Shown one piece after another: positions 6,556 to 14,128 of a stretch of 26,054 bases of DNA. Source of the DNA: DATCIH01 sp036507955 (GTDB lineage: Bacteria; Bacillota; Clostridia; Clostridiales; Clostridiaceae); assembly GCA_036507955.1 (NCBI GenBank), contig DATCIH010000180.1, positions 1 to 26,054 of the forward strand, read 5' to 3'. Both the position numbers and the translations under genes were made by a program. The stretch's first letter is position 1. Each line of letters starts with the position of its first letter. The notes under the pieces were generated by a model that ran no database searches, was not told where the DNA came from, and saw only the letters and a program-made list of their open reading frames with translations.

Positions 6556-7533
6556 TTAAAATATACAATGCTTAAATACTTTTTCGGGAATATTATCAAA
6601 TAATGGGCTTACAGATTCCCTATTGTGTATTCTATAGATTGCTTCTGCAAATAGTGGAGCTACGGATATTATTTTTATTTTATCATTTAATATATTCGGA
6701 TTATTTACAGAATCAGTACTAATAATTAATTCTATTGGGCTATTGATAACTTTTTCTGCACCTTTCTCAGTCAGTAAAAAATGCGATAAACATGCAAATA
6801 TTCTCTTTGCACCTCTTTCTTTAAGACCTTTAGCTATATCTACCAAAGTCCCTCCTGAAATACTAAAATCGTCAACTATAAGGGCATTTTTTCCTTCAAC
6901 ATTACCTATGATCTCTAATATTTCTGCTTTCTCATCATGGGACCTTCTTGTCTTATCTCCGATAGCCACAGGAGCCTTAAGTACCGAAGCGAATTTTCTC
7001 GCTTGCTTAGTGAAACCAGCATCTGGTGATACAACAACTAAATCTTTTATATTTAAGCTTTTTACATACTCACATAGAACTGGAAGCGCAAACAAATGAT
7101 CCACAGGTTTTTTGAAGAATCCTTGAATTTGTGGGCTATGTAAATCCATGGCGACTACCCTATCTGCCCCAGCTAACTCAATACATTCCGCACAAACTCT
7201 TGCTCGAATTGATACTCTTGGTTCATCTTTTTTATCACCTTTAGCATAGCCAAAATAAGGAATAATAGCTGTAACCGAATTAGCACTTGCCCGTTTAAAG
7301 GCATCCATCCAAAAAAGTATTTCTGTAAATTCTTCATTAGGATTCAATCCTATCGCTTGAACAAGATACACGTCTTTATCCCTAACGGTCTCGCTAGCTT
7401 TAACAAATATATTACCATCTGAAAACTTCACCACTTCTGACTTGCCTAATTCAACACCTAAATATTCACACATACCTTTTGCAAAGTAAAGCCCTGTACT
7501 TCCGCCAAAAATTTTAATTTCACTATTAATCAA
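6556..7533 (-). CDS. prs: Divergent ribose-phosphate pyrophosphokinase (PRPP synthetase-like)
   Basis: The product has 325 residues from a TTG at 7533. This start is preferred because AAGGAGG lies just upstream of it and falls inside the reading frame if the ATG at 7557 is used. Family features are FSDGNIFV, IPYFGYAKGDKKDEPR, the strongly conserved AGADRVVAMDLHSPQIQGFF, a VVVSPDAGF segment and the PRPP-binding loop ALIVDDFSISGGT. The reaction is ribose 5-phosphate plus ATP to PRPP and AMP, feeding nucleotide, histidine and cofactor synthesis. The ATP-binding GYARQDRK of classical enzymes is altered to GYAKGDKKDEPR and the loop has SGGT instead of TAGT, so this is probably a paralogue rather than the housekeeping copy. 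Its promoter region carries a 76-bp repeat with DnaA-box-like sites. Confidence 0.8.
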   Translation of the reverse strand: MINSEIKIFGGSTGLYFAKGMCEYLGVELGKSEVVKFSDGNIFVKASETVRDKDVYLVQAIGLNPNEEFTEILFWMDAFKRASANSVTAIIPYFGYAKGDKKDEPRVSIRARVCAECIELAGADRVVAMDLHSPQIQGFFKKPVDHLFALPVLCEYVKSLNIKDLVVVSPDAGFTKQARKFASVLKAPVAIGDKTRRSHDEKAEILEIIGNVEGKNALIVDDFSISGGTLVDIAKGLKERGAKRIFACLSHFLLTEKGAEKVINSPIELIISTDSVNNPNILNDKIKIISVAPLFAEAIYRIHNRESVSPLFDNIPEKVFKHCIF

Positions 7534-7607
7534 TAGAATAACCCTCCTTAGTGGCATTTATCAATTTCCGGAAATATTTATACTTTAATAATACCATATA
7601 TATGTTA

Positions 7608-7683
7608 TATAAATAGTTAAAATATTCCAAATTGTTCGGAAACTATGCACAATTCGTTAACAATTTGTGGATAAACTAGCAAT
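7608..7683 (-). repeat. 76-bp repeat with paired DnaA-box-like sites, copy 1
   Basis: It is identical to 8757-8832 at 72 of 76 positions without gaps (differences at 7636, 7639, 7655 and 7679). It contains TTATCCACA on the minus strand (7666-7674), the consensus DnaA box, and CTATGCACA on the plus strand (7643-7651), one base from consensus, forming an imperfect 32-bp dyad centred on GTTAAC. A possible promoter, TTGGAA then 17 bp then TAACAT on the minus strand, overlaps its gene-proximal edge. It lies upstream of the PRPP-synthetase-like gene. Confidence 0.8.
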
Positions 7684-7877
7684 TACCTTGTATTTAGTAG
7701 TAGAGATTGCAAGTTTTGAAGCTTCTAGCTCTTCTTTTTCATTTTTATCTTTGTTATCAAAATAAATGTATTTAACCTATAATTTTCTTTTCAATTAATA
7801 AAGATACCCCCATTATGTGAGTGTCATTGACCTTAGTGTTTACATAATATGATTATATAACAATATGATTTATAAAA
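7684..7877. other. Gap between repeat copy 1 and the kinase-fold gene
   Basis: Together with the repeat at 7608-7683, this fills a 368-bp stretch without a clear gene. A plus-strand promoter candidate, TTGACC (7827-7832) and TATGAT (7848-7853), has a short 15-bp spacer. On the minus strand a 39-codon stop-to-stop frame (7657-7776) has a plausible amino-acid mix, including NEKEELEASKLA, but no start codon, and may be the remnant of a gene end. Confidence 0.3.
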
Positions 7878-7901
7878 ATGTTATGTACAGGGGATGATAA
7901 A

Positions 7902-8414
7902 ATGGAAAATATTAATATAAGCAGACTTCCTCTTATTGGTCAGGGGGTTCATGGTAAAGTTTATAAAATAGATGAAAATCGTTGTATAAAAGTTTGTAAA
8001 GATATTAAAGATATGCAAATGGAATACGCTGTACTGAAACATGCAGAAGGCTATCCTCAATTTCCAAAAGTATATGAGTGCAAAAAGAACTATATGATTC
8101 GTGAATATATTGATGGGCAAAATATTAGAACTTATATCAAAAGAAATGGACTTGATAATAATATAGCAAGAGGCTTAACCGAACTAATTAAAGTATTTAT
8201 CAGATTAAACTTTACAAGAATCGATATCAGAATGGCTGAAGTTTTTGTAACTGCAAACAATCAAATTAGAATTGTTGATACTACCCGTTATATGGATAAA
8301 CAAGCCTCCTACCCTAAAAAGATGCTAAAGAATCTTAATGAACTTGGTTACCTAAAACAGTATATGTATTTTTTGAAAGAAAACTATCCTGAATTCTATA
8401 ATTCATGGAGATAA
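7902..8414 (+). CDS. Degenerate protein-kinase-fold protein
   Basis: The product has 170 residues from ATG 7902, which follows AGGGGATGATAAA; an upstream in-frame ATG at 7878 has no binding site. A glycine-rich loop GQGVHGKVY is at 13-21, a candidate ATP-binding lysine in CIKVCK at about 30, and a candidate glutamate E41. The catalytic-loop region reads RIDIRMAEVF: the aspartate (D108) is present, but the usual following asparagine is replaced by glutamate. DFG is replaced by VDTT (D126). The C-lobe is very short. Such mini-kinases are common in Firmicutes and probably phosphorylate small molecules or act as pseudokinases. It is a monocistronic gene that converges on the DUF5661-like gene, with a shared terminator. 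Confidence 0.65.
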   Translation: MENINISRLPLIGQGVHGKVYKIDENRCIKVCKDIKDMQMEYAVLKHAEGYPQFPKVYECKKNYMIREYIDGQNIRTYIKRNGLDNNIARGLTELIKVFIRLNFTRIDIRMAEVFVTANNQIRIVDTTRYMDKQASYPKKMLKNLNELGYLKQYMYFLKENYPEFYNSWR

Positions 8415-8423
8415 ATAAAAAAC

Positions 8424-8442
8424 GAGCCTAAACAATAGGCTC
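8424..8442. terminator. Bidirectional terminator between convergent genes
   Basis: GAGCCTA (8424-8430) pairs with TAGGCTC (8436-8442) around AACAA; a T-rich run follows on the plus strand and an A-rich run precedes it, giving U-tracts both ways. It separates the kinase-fold gene from the convergent DUF5661-like gene. Confidence 0.8.
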
Positions 8443-8446
8443 ATTT

Positions 8447-8719
8447 TTATTTTAACTCTCCCCAATATTTTTCCGCCTCTTCTTCCATTTTGTTTAGTCT
8501 TTTATAATAGTCTGGATATTCATTTAAATGAGCAAGAGCTACTTTGCCTGTTAAAATGGGATCATCATTAGTTATGTTAGTAAATGGATCAATATTATCA
8601 TGCTCTAATTCAACATTTAATCCATAGTTGAATTGTTCTACATCAAACTTATCAAATTTAATATTTAAGTATATATACCCTCCATAGAAAATAATATTAC
8701 AATATATTATGCATAACAT
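8447..8719 (-). CDS. DUF5661-like small protein
   Basis: The open frame gives 90 residues from ATG 8719. The core, FDVEQFNYGLNVELEH then TNDDPILTGKVALAHLNE then DYYKRLNKMEEEAEKYW, matches what I know of DUF5661, a small helical family without known function. Homologues begin close to the KFDVEQF segment. Here a good ribosome binding site, GGAGGG (minus strand 8683-8678), lies inside the frame, but the codon at the right distance is TTA (8668-8666) rather than TTG, so the ancestral start may be mutated or a rare codon may be used. The N-terminal 17 residues of the 90-residue version may therefore be untranslated. Repeat copy 2 lies 38 bp upstream. Confidence 0.6.
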   Translation of the reverse strand: MLCIIYCNIIFYGGYIYLNIKFDKFDVEQFNYGLNVELEHDNIDPFTNITNDDPILTGKVALAHLNEYPDYYKRLNKMEEEAEKYWGELK

Positions 8720-8756
8720 AAATATATTGCTACTGATTATAATTTATAGTATTATT

Positions 8757-8832
8757 TATAAATAGTTAAAATATTCCAAATTGTCCGAAAACTATGCACA
8801 ATTAGTTAACAATTTGTGGATAAACTAACAAT
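8757..8832 (-). repeat. 76-bp repeat with paired DnaA-box-like sites, copy 2
   Basis: It matches 7608-7683 at 72 of 76 positions. TTATCCACA is at 8815-8823 on the minus strand and CTATGCACA at 8792-8800 on the plus strand. It lies upstream of the DUF5661-like gene in the same orientation relative to the gene as copy 1. Confidence 0.8.
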
Positions 8833-8927
8833 ATACTTATGTTTTCCACCTTAAATGCACCTCCCAATTCATTTAGAAATGACCCATCTTCAGTTTACAA
8901 AACACTATAAGTTCATAAACTTCGTAA

Positions 8928-8951
8928 AAGAAAGCCCCGAAGGGCTTTCTT
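8928..8951 (-). terminator. Terminator of the sulfur assimilation operon
   Basis: A perfect 10-bp stem, AAGAAAGCCC (8928-8937) with GGGCTTTCTT (8942-8951), and a 4-nt loop follow the cysN stop codon; the minus-strand transcript then runs into a U-containing tract. Confidence 0.85.
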
Positions 8952-8956
8952 TATTT

Positions 8957-10660
8957 TTACTCCATACTAGTTTTAAATTTTATAGTTCTATTTTTATTTA
9001 AATCTAGCCATCTATTTGAGAAGTCTTCCAATCCTTCTTTTTCGTTGGTTATCTTTGTATACTCTTCAGTTAAATCTCCCAAATCCTTTTGAGCGAAAAT
9101 ATTAATAGCAAACCCATTTTTATTTACTGAAATAGTTTCCTCATATTTATAGTCTTCAATTGGCAGTAGTTCAATTAACTTACCAACTCTTATCTTAGCC
9201 ACAATACGTTCCTCTAGTGCGATCAAATCAAAATTTTCTTCATAGGAATAAGTCTCTCCCAGGTAAGGGACATAATCTCCAGTTTTATATGCTCTGGCTT
9301 TTGTTAATTTCTTCTTAATTTGTCCAGTTTTAAGTTCATAGTAGTATTCATCAAAGCAATTCACCTGTAGCTTTATAGCTCCATTAGTAAAGGTAACAGA
9401 ATTTTTCTTTGTTTTTGTTACAAGGCCTGATATTATGCCACCACCACTTACATCATAACCATCCACTATTACAAACCTACCAGTATTTTGATTGTCTGCG
9501 AATCTATCAAAGCAAATCTTTTCTTTGGTTTTTATAGTAACTTCAGCAACATCATTTGTTTTTGCTTCATTTGCATTTTCGTAGGCTCCTAAGGTAGTGG
9601 CATCAATAACCTTATTGAAGGTTACAATCTCACATTCTACTTCCTGTGTTACTAGCTTTATTTTATATTTTTTACCTTTTATAAAATTGTTCTTTCCCAT
9701 CCAAAATATATTGGCTGTAAAGATATTACCAATTAGAGGTGCCTCTTCTTTATGTGTTATAAATTCTCCTCTTTTATTGAAAAATTCATCTTCAAAAGTT
9801 ATTCCCACCGATAAACCAGCTTCAACTGTATTCCTTTTATCCTTGATTGCAAAATATTCTATACTCTTAACTTTAGTAACTTTATTTTCTGGAGAAATAA
9901 GCACTTCATCACCCATACTAAGTCTTCCAGTTTCAATTCTACCTGCAATTATTCTTCTGTTATCAAATTTGTAAACATCTTGTATTGGAAATCTCAGAGG
10001 CTTATCTTCAAAGCCCTTTTCTTTACTGAAAAGGTCCATAGCTTCCAGTACACTTTCCCCTTTGTACCAAGGGGTCTTATCAGACCTAGAGGTTAAATTC
10101 TCTCCATAGAAGGCGGAGATAGGAATATATTTTAATGGGTGTACATTTAAGTTTGATAAAAACCTATTCATCTCTTTTTTTATAACATTAAACTTTTCTT
10201 CATTATAATCTATTAGATCCATTTTATTTACTACTACATACACCTGGGAAATACCTAATAATGAGAGTATGTACCCATGCCTTTTAGATTGTTCTTGAAT
10301 TCCCTCATTTGCATCTATTATTAAAAGTGCTGCTTCAGCGCTGGCTGCCCCAGTAATCATATTCTTAAGAAATTCTACATGACCTGGAGCATCAATAATT
10401 ACATAATCTCTTTTATCCGTATGAAATTGGAGAGAAGTGGTATCGATGGTTATACCTTGTTTTTGTTCTTCTTCAAAAGCATCTAATAGATAGGCATATT
10501 CGAAGGGTTTACCTTTTTCTTTAGCTATCTTTTTAACTCTATCAATAGCACCTTCTGGTAGTGACTTTGTATCATATAGCAATCTTCCAATTACTGTAGA
10601 CTTGCCATGATCTACATGTCCTACTGTAACTATTCTTAATACTTCTCTTGTATTTTCCAT
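8957..10660 (-). CDS. cysN: Sulfate adenylyltransferase subunit 1 (GTPase)
   Basis: The product has 567 residues with a GAGGGGTG binding site before ATG 10660. The EF-Tu-like G domain has GHVDHGKS at 14-21, DAPGH at about 91 and NKMD at about 145, followed by beta-barrel domains. CysN hydrolyses GTP to drive CysD in forming adenosine 5'-phosphosulfate (APS) and pyrophosphate from ATP and sulfate in the cytoplasm. There is no fused APS kinase; that activity is a separate cysC gene in the same operon. The last 230 residues are diverged from proteobacterial CysN, as in other clostridia. It is the last gene of the operon, 16 bp after cysD, and is followed by a strong terminator. Confidence 0.95.
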   Translation of the reverse strand: MENTREVLRIVTVGHVDHGKSTVIGRLLYDTKSLPEGAIDRVKKIAKEKGKPFEYAYLLDAFEEEQKQGITIDTTSLQFHTDKRDYVIIDAPGHVEFLKNMITGAASAEAALLIIDANEGIQEQSKRHGYILSLLGISQVYVVVNKMDLIDYNEEKFNVIKKEMNRFLSNLNVHPLKYIPISAFYGENLTSRSDKTPWYKGESVLEAMDLFSKEKGFEDKPLRFPIQDVYKFDNRRIIAGRIETGRLSMGDEVLISPENKVTKVKSIEYFAIKDKRNTVEAGLSVGITFEDEFFNKRGEFITHKEEAPLIGNIFTANIFWMGKNNFIKGKKYKIKLVTQEVECEIVTFNKVIDATTLGAYENANEAKTNDVAEVTIKTKEKICFDRFADNQNTGRFVIVDGYDVSGGGIISGLVTKTKKNSVTFTNGAIKLQVNCFDEYYYELKTGQIKKKLTKARAYKTGDYVPYLGETYSYEENFDLIALEERIVAKIRVGKLIELLPIEDYKYEETISVNKNGFAINIFAQKDLGDLTEEYTKITNEKEGLEDFSNRWLDLNKNRTIKFKTSME

Positions 10661-10676
10661 TTAAAGCACCCCTCTC

Positions 10677-11477
10677 TTACATGTAACCATCTTTTCGAAG
10701 CTTTTGCATAGCATAAGCATCCTCTTGATCCTGAGCTCGACCTGCTCTTTCACTGGTTTTAGTATTTTTTAATTCTTCAATAATCTCATCTATAGTGGTA
10801 GCTGTGGAGTCTATCTTTCCAGTACACTCTGCGCAACCTAAGCTTCTATACCTTTTCCCATCTTTAGCAAAATATAAATCTATAAGTGGTATATTCTCTC
10901 TCTTAATATAAGACCAAATATCAATTTCGTTCCAATGCAGAATTGGATGGACTCTTATATGATTTCCCTTAGGAAAATCAGTTTTGAATTGATCCCAAAG
11001 TTCCGGTGCTTGGTTTGTGTAATCCCATTCTGAATCCTTATTTCTTTCGCTAAATATTCTTTCTTTTGAACGAGACCCCTCTTCATCACTTCTAATTCCT
11101 AGGATTAATCCATCAAACTCATAATTTGTAACCACCTGTTGAAGGGCATCTGTTTTTAATGCCTTGCAACAATTTAGTCTTCCTTTACTTGGTCCCATGC
11201 CTTGCTCTATTGCTTCCTTATTTGTATGAATAATAAGGTCAATATTAAATTCTTTAGCAATTTTATCTCTATATTCAATCATTGCAGGAATTTTATGCTT
11301 GGTATCTACATGAATAAAAGGGAAAGGGCAATGTCCAAAGAAAGCCTTCTTAGCTAACCATAACAGTACTGTGGAGTCCTTTCCAATTGACCATAGCATT
11401 CCAAGTTTACCTAACTTTTTATAGGATTCCCTTAATATAAAAATACTTTCTGCCTCTAATGTATCTAAATGATCCAT
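10677..11477 (-). CDS. cysD: Sulfate adenylyltransferase subunit 2
   Basis: The product has 266 residues; a GAGGAGGG binding site precedes ATG 11477. The PP-loop ATP pyrophosphatase motif SIGKDS is at residues 30-35. The conserved segments HVDT, NCCKALKTDAL and the C-terminal ERAGRAQDQED then KLRKDGYM are diagnostic for CysD. It catalyses adenylation of sulfate to APS as a complex with the GTPase CysN encoded 16 bp downstream. It is about 35 residues shorter than the E. coli protein but has all core motifs. Position in the operon, after the APS reductase genes, is consistent with an assimilatory role. Confidence 0.95.
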   Translation of the reverse strand: MDHLDTLEAESIFILRESYKKLGKLGMLWSIGKDSTVLLWLAKKAFFGHCPFPFIHVDTKHKIPAMIEYRDKIAKEFNIDLIIHTNKEAIEQGMGPSKGRLNCCKALKTDALQQVVTNYEFDGLILGIRSDEEGSRSKERIFSERNKDSEWDYTNQAPELWDQFKTDFPKGNHIRVHPILHWNEIDIWSYIKRENIPLIDLYFAKDGKRYRSLGCAECTGKIDSTATTIDEIIEELKNTKTSERAGRAQDQEDAYAMQKLRKDGYM

Positions 11478-11489
11478 GATTTTCCCTCC

Positions 11490-11804
11490 TCAATATCTAT
11501 TTGACTCAGTTTCATTGGTAGTAATAATTATTTCCTTAGCATTTGGATTAATGATGTGCCAGTGGAGGAGATTTTTATCCTTTTTTGTGTATAAATAGGT
11601 TCCTCCCCCTCCGATATCTGCTCCAAGGTAATATTTGATAGCTTGGGCAGGGCATTCCTTAACACAAGCTGTGCATCCCCAACATTCTTCTGGATATTTA
11701 ATAAAGGTCGTTGAATCGCGCTCTTCACATATAAGATTACCAGGGCAAACTTCTATGCATTTTCCACAATTCACGCACTTTTTACTATCAATTTTAATGC
11801 TCAT
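11490..11804 (-). CDS. aprB: APS reductase beta subunit, ferredoxin-like (AprB type)
   Basis: The product has 104 residues from ATG 11804, which has AAGAG 9 nt upstream; an alternative ATG at 11813 abuts the binding site. The start overlaps the end of aprA by 11 nt. Two [4Fe-4S] motifs are present, CVNCGKCIEVC at 10-20 and CWGCTACVKEC at 41-51, followed by a C-terminal tail with YLGADIGGGGTYLYTKK. In adenylylsulfate reductases the beta subunit passes electrons to the FAD of the alpha subunit, where APS is reduced to sulfite and AMP. The tail is much shorter than that of AprB from dissimilatory sulfate reducers, consistent with the assimilatory variant. Confidence 0.88.
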   Translation of the reverse strand: MSIKIDSKKCVNCGKCIEVCPGNLICEERDSTTFIKYPEECWGCTACVKECPAQAIKYYLGADIGGGGTYLYTKKDKNLLHWHIINPNAKEIIITTNETESNRY

Positions 11805-13473
11805 AAACTTCATCTCTCTTTATTAGATCTCTAATAATTACTTCAACCTTACCAGCTTTATATCTGGTGTTAACATATTTTAGCCACTTATCATCTTTCT
11901 CTTCATAATCTCCATTTTCACCATAGCATTTCCACCGTGTTTCTTTTCTTTCTAAAAGATGAACTATCAATATTTTACATACATATAACCTATCCTCAAG
12001 CTCATAGATGGATAAAAGCTCTCGCATATCCTTAGCTCTTAAGTTATTAGATATCAATAAAAGCTTCTCTATTTTTTCTTCTGCTATATATAGCTTTTCA
12101 GAGTTAAACATATAGTTTTTAGAAATCCCGCCTGCATATTCATCCATTGCCTTTTGCATTGCCTCTTCCATATCCTTAACGCTAAACATACTTTCTTCAT
12201 CCTTAAGGTAATTTTCTATACTTTTTAATTTGGACTTAATCTCTAATTGATCTAGATAGTTAATATTCTTATGTTTTATAAATTCAGCAGCAGCCTTAGC
12301 AGCAATTTCACCTTCTACAAAGCACCCAGTAACATACTTTTTAGGACTTCCCCCCGCTACATCACCTGCTGCAAATAAACCGGTTATAGTAGTTGCTCTA
12401 TTTCTATCCACCCAATATCCACTGGCTGAATGACCTCCAACAATATAAGGCTCTGTACCTTCAATTTCAAGATTTTCTATAGAAGGTCCCTTCGCCCCCT
12501 CAATCCATTTCAAGGTTTGAGCAGGTGCCATATTAAGGTAGGCTTTATAGAGCTCCTCTTCTATTTCTTTTGAAATTCCGTTAGTTTTTAAATAACAGGG
12601 TCCTAAAGCTTTTCTATTTTCCTCAACAGTTGCAAAAAGTCTCATGGCGGTGGAGGGTTTGCCATACTTATTTATATAGGCTTCCCCTTTTGAATTAATT
12701 TGCTCGGCTCCTATTCCTTGAGCCACAGTTCCTGTTGGGGCAATAGTATCCTTGCACCTTAAAGCGATGAATCTCATCTCAAAGGAGGTCATCTCTGCCC
12801 CTGCTCTTATACCCATAGCATAGCCCGCTCCTGTATTAAATGGAGAATACCACATTTTATGCTTAGAAAAGCCAGGGTTATTTGGTTTGTATAAGCCTGA
12901 AGCTCCACCAGTTGCACAAATAACAGCCTTTGAATAAATTATATAAAAAATCTTTTCTACAACACTGAACCCATAAACTCCAATTACTTCTTCATTTTTT
13001 ATTATGTAATCAATAATATTTACTTTGTTTAAAACTTTTATATTATCTTTTGAGTTTACCTCCTCTGCAAGTAGAGGTTTTATATTTTCCCCGTTAATTT
13101 TAATGCTTCTCTTGCCACGAGTTACATATTCCCCTTTTTCATCTCTTAGAATAGTTAGGCCTAAGCTTTCAATTTTTTCAGTAACGTTATTCAAATTCTT
13201 AGCAATAGAGTAAACTAAATCTTCTCTTATGATCCCCGATGCTTCTTTTTTTACATACTCTACAAAAGCTTCTGGTGTGTCACCTTTACTAATATAGGCA
13301 TTAAGTGCATTAACTCCTGCAGCCAAGCATCCACTTCTCTTAATATTTGCTTTATCTACCACTATGATTTTCGCTTCGGGAAAATCGCTTAAAGTCAAAG
13401 CTGCATAACAGCCAGCAGTTCCTCCTCCAACTATAACTATTTCTGTTTCTAAAATCCTTGTTTCTAGTTTCAT
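11794..13473 (-). CDS. aprA: APS reductase alpha subunit, FAD flavoprotein (AprA type)
   Basis: The product has 559 residues from ATG 13473, which follows AGGAGGG; an ATG 27 nt upstream lacks a site. The FAD dinucleotide motif VGGGTAGCYAAL is near residue 17. RSGCLAAGVNALNAY and GIIREDLVYSIA match the AprA pattern, and later come GHSASGYWVD and GLFAAGDVAGG. It reduces APS to sulfite plus AMP in the cytoplasm together with AprB. Homology to the dissimilatory enzyme is clear, but the gene sits with cysND, cysC and metY and there is no qmo or dsrAB set in the window, so the role is assimilatory by context. It is about 90 residues shorter than classical AprA. Confidence 0.92.
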   Translation of the reverse strand: MKLETRILETEIVIVGGGTAGCYAALTLSDFPEAKIIVVDKANIKRSGCLAAGVNALNAYISKGDTPEAFVEYVKKEASGIIREDLVYSIAKNLNNVTEKIESLGLTILRDEKGEYVTRGKRSIKINGENIKPLLAEEVNSKDNIKVLNKVNIIDYIIKNEEVIGVYGFSVVEKIFYIIYSKAVICATGGASGLYKPNNPGFSKHKMWYSPFNTGAGYAMGIRAGAEMTSFEMRFIALRCKDTIAPTGTVAQGIGAEQINSKGEAYINKYGKPSTAMRLFATVEENRKALGPCYLKTNGISKEIEEELYKAYLNMAPAQTLKWIEGAKGPSIENLEIEGTEPYIVGGHSASGYWVDRNRATTITGLFAAGDVAGGSPKKYVTGCFVEGEIAAKAAAEFIKHKNINYLDQLEIKSKLKSIENYLKDEESMFSVKDMEEAMQKAMDEYAGGISKNYMFNSEKLYIAEEKIEKLLLISNNLRAKDMRELLSIYELEDRLYVCKILIVHLLERKETRWKCYGENGDYEEKDDKWLKYVNTRYKAGKVEVIIRDLIKRDEVYEH

Positions 13474-13498
13474 AGACCCTCCTGTATTCCTTATAAGC

Positions 13499-13525
13499 AC
13501 TTAATAGTCATTTAGACTATTAAGT
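13499..13525. promoter_or_regulatory. Perfect hairpin between cysC and aprA
   Basis: ACTTAATAGTC (13499-13509) and GACTATTAAGT (13515-13525) form an 11-bp perfect inverted repeat with a 5-nt loop, within a 62-bp gap inside the operon. No U-tract follows on the minus strand. It could be an RNA processing or stability element, or a protein site. Confidence 0.4.
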
Positions 13526-13535
13526 CTCCTTTAAC

Positions 13536-14117
13536 CTATAACTTTAAATATTTAAATATCTGATCTACACATTCTTCAATAGTTTGTGTATTTGTATTGA
13601 TCACAATTTCTGGATTATCGGGCTTTTCGTAAGGTGAAGTTATTCCGGTAAACTCTTTAATTTCACCAGCTCTAGCTTTCTTATATAAAGCTTTGGGATC
13701 TCTTTTTTCACATTCCTCTAAAGGACAATCTATATATATTTCTATAAAATCCTCCCCCAAAGCCTTTCTAACAAGTTCTCTATCCTTTTTTAAAGGAGAT
13801 ATAAAACAAGCAAGTGTAATAATCCCTCCATCAACAAACAGCTTCCCAATTTCACCTATTCGCCTTATGTTCTCAGTTCTAGCTTTTATTGAAAATCCAA
13901 GATCTGAATTTATACCAAGGCGGATATTGTCTCCATCCAAAAGGTAGGTCAATTTATTGAGCTCATTTAGCTTTATATCTAAAGCATTTGCTACCGTTGA
14001 TTTTCCTGAGCCTGATAGACCGGTAAACCATAATAGCTTTGCCTTTTGCTTCAATAATTTTTCTCTTTGCTCTCTTGTAACATTGGTAGCATGCCAAGTA
14101 AGATTTTGCGCTTTCAT
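13536..14117 (-). CDS. cysC: Adenylylsulfate kinase
   Basis: The product has 193 residues; AGGTG precedes ATG 14117. Walker A GLSGSGKS is at 33-40, the substrate-binding DGDNIRLG at 61-68, then DLGFS and RTENIRRIGE, all conserved in APS kinases. It phosphorylates APS to PAPS with ATP. Full length for the stand-alone enzyme. Because the operon also encodes an APS-type reductase, PAPS is not obviously needed for sulfite production; it may serve sulfotransfer reactions or regulate APS levels. The same pairing is known, from memory, in C. acetobutylicum. It lies 11 bp downstream of metY. Confidence 0.95.
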   Translation of the reverse strand: MKAQNLTWHATNVTREQREKLLKQKAKLLWFTGLSGSGKSTVANALDIKLNELNKLTYLLDGDNIRLGINSDLGFSIKARTENIRRIGEIGKLFVDGGIITLACFISPLKKDRELVRKALGEDFIEIYIDCPLEECEKRDPKALYKKARAGEIKEFTGITSPYEKPDNPEIVINTNTQTIEECVDQIFKYLKL

Positions 14118-14128
14118 TTACTCACACC

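Noticed and set aside
7608..7683. Chromosomal replication origin
   Set aside because: Only two box-like sites per copy, no dnaA or dnaN gene and no typical AT-rich unwinding region beside them.
7657..7776. 39-codon minus-strand frame with coding-like composition upstream of the PRPP-synthetase-like gene
   Set aside because: It has no start codon or binding site and ends inside the 76-bp repeat; at most a gene remnant.
8791..8860. Possible 15-codon leader peptide (GTG with GGGAGGTG upstream) reading into repeat copy 2
   Set aside because: Copy 1 of the repeat does not keep the same start or stop, so a leader peptide is not a conserved feature of the repeat.
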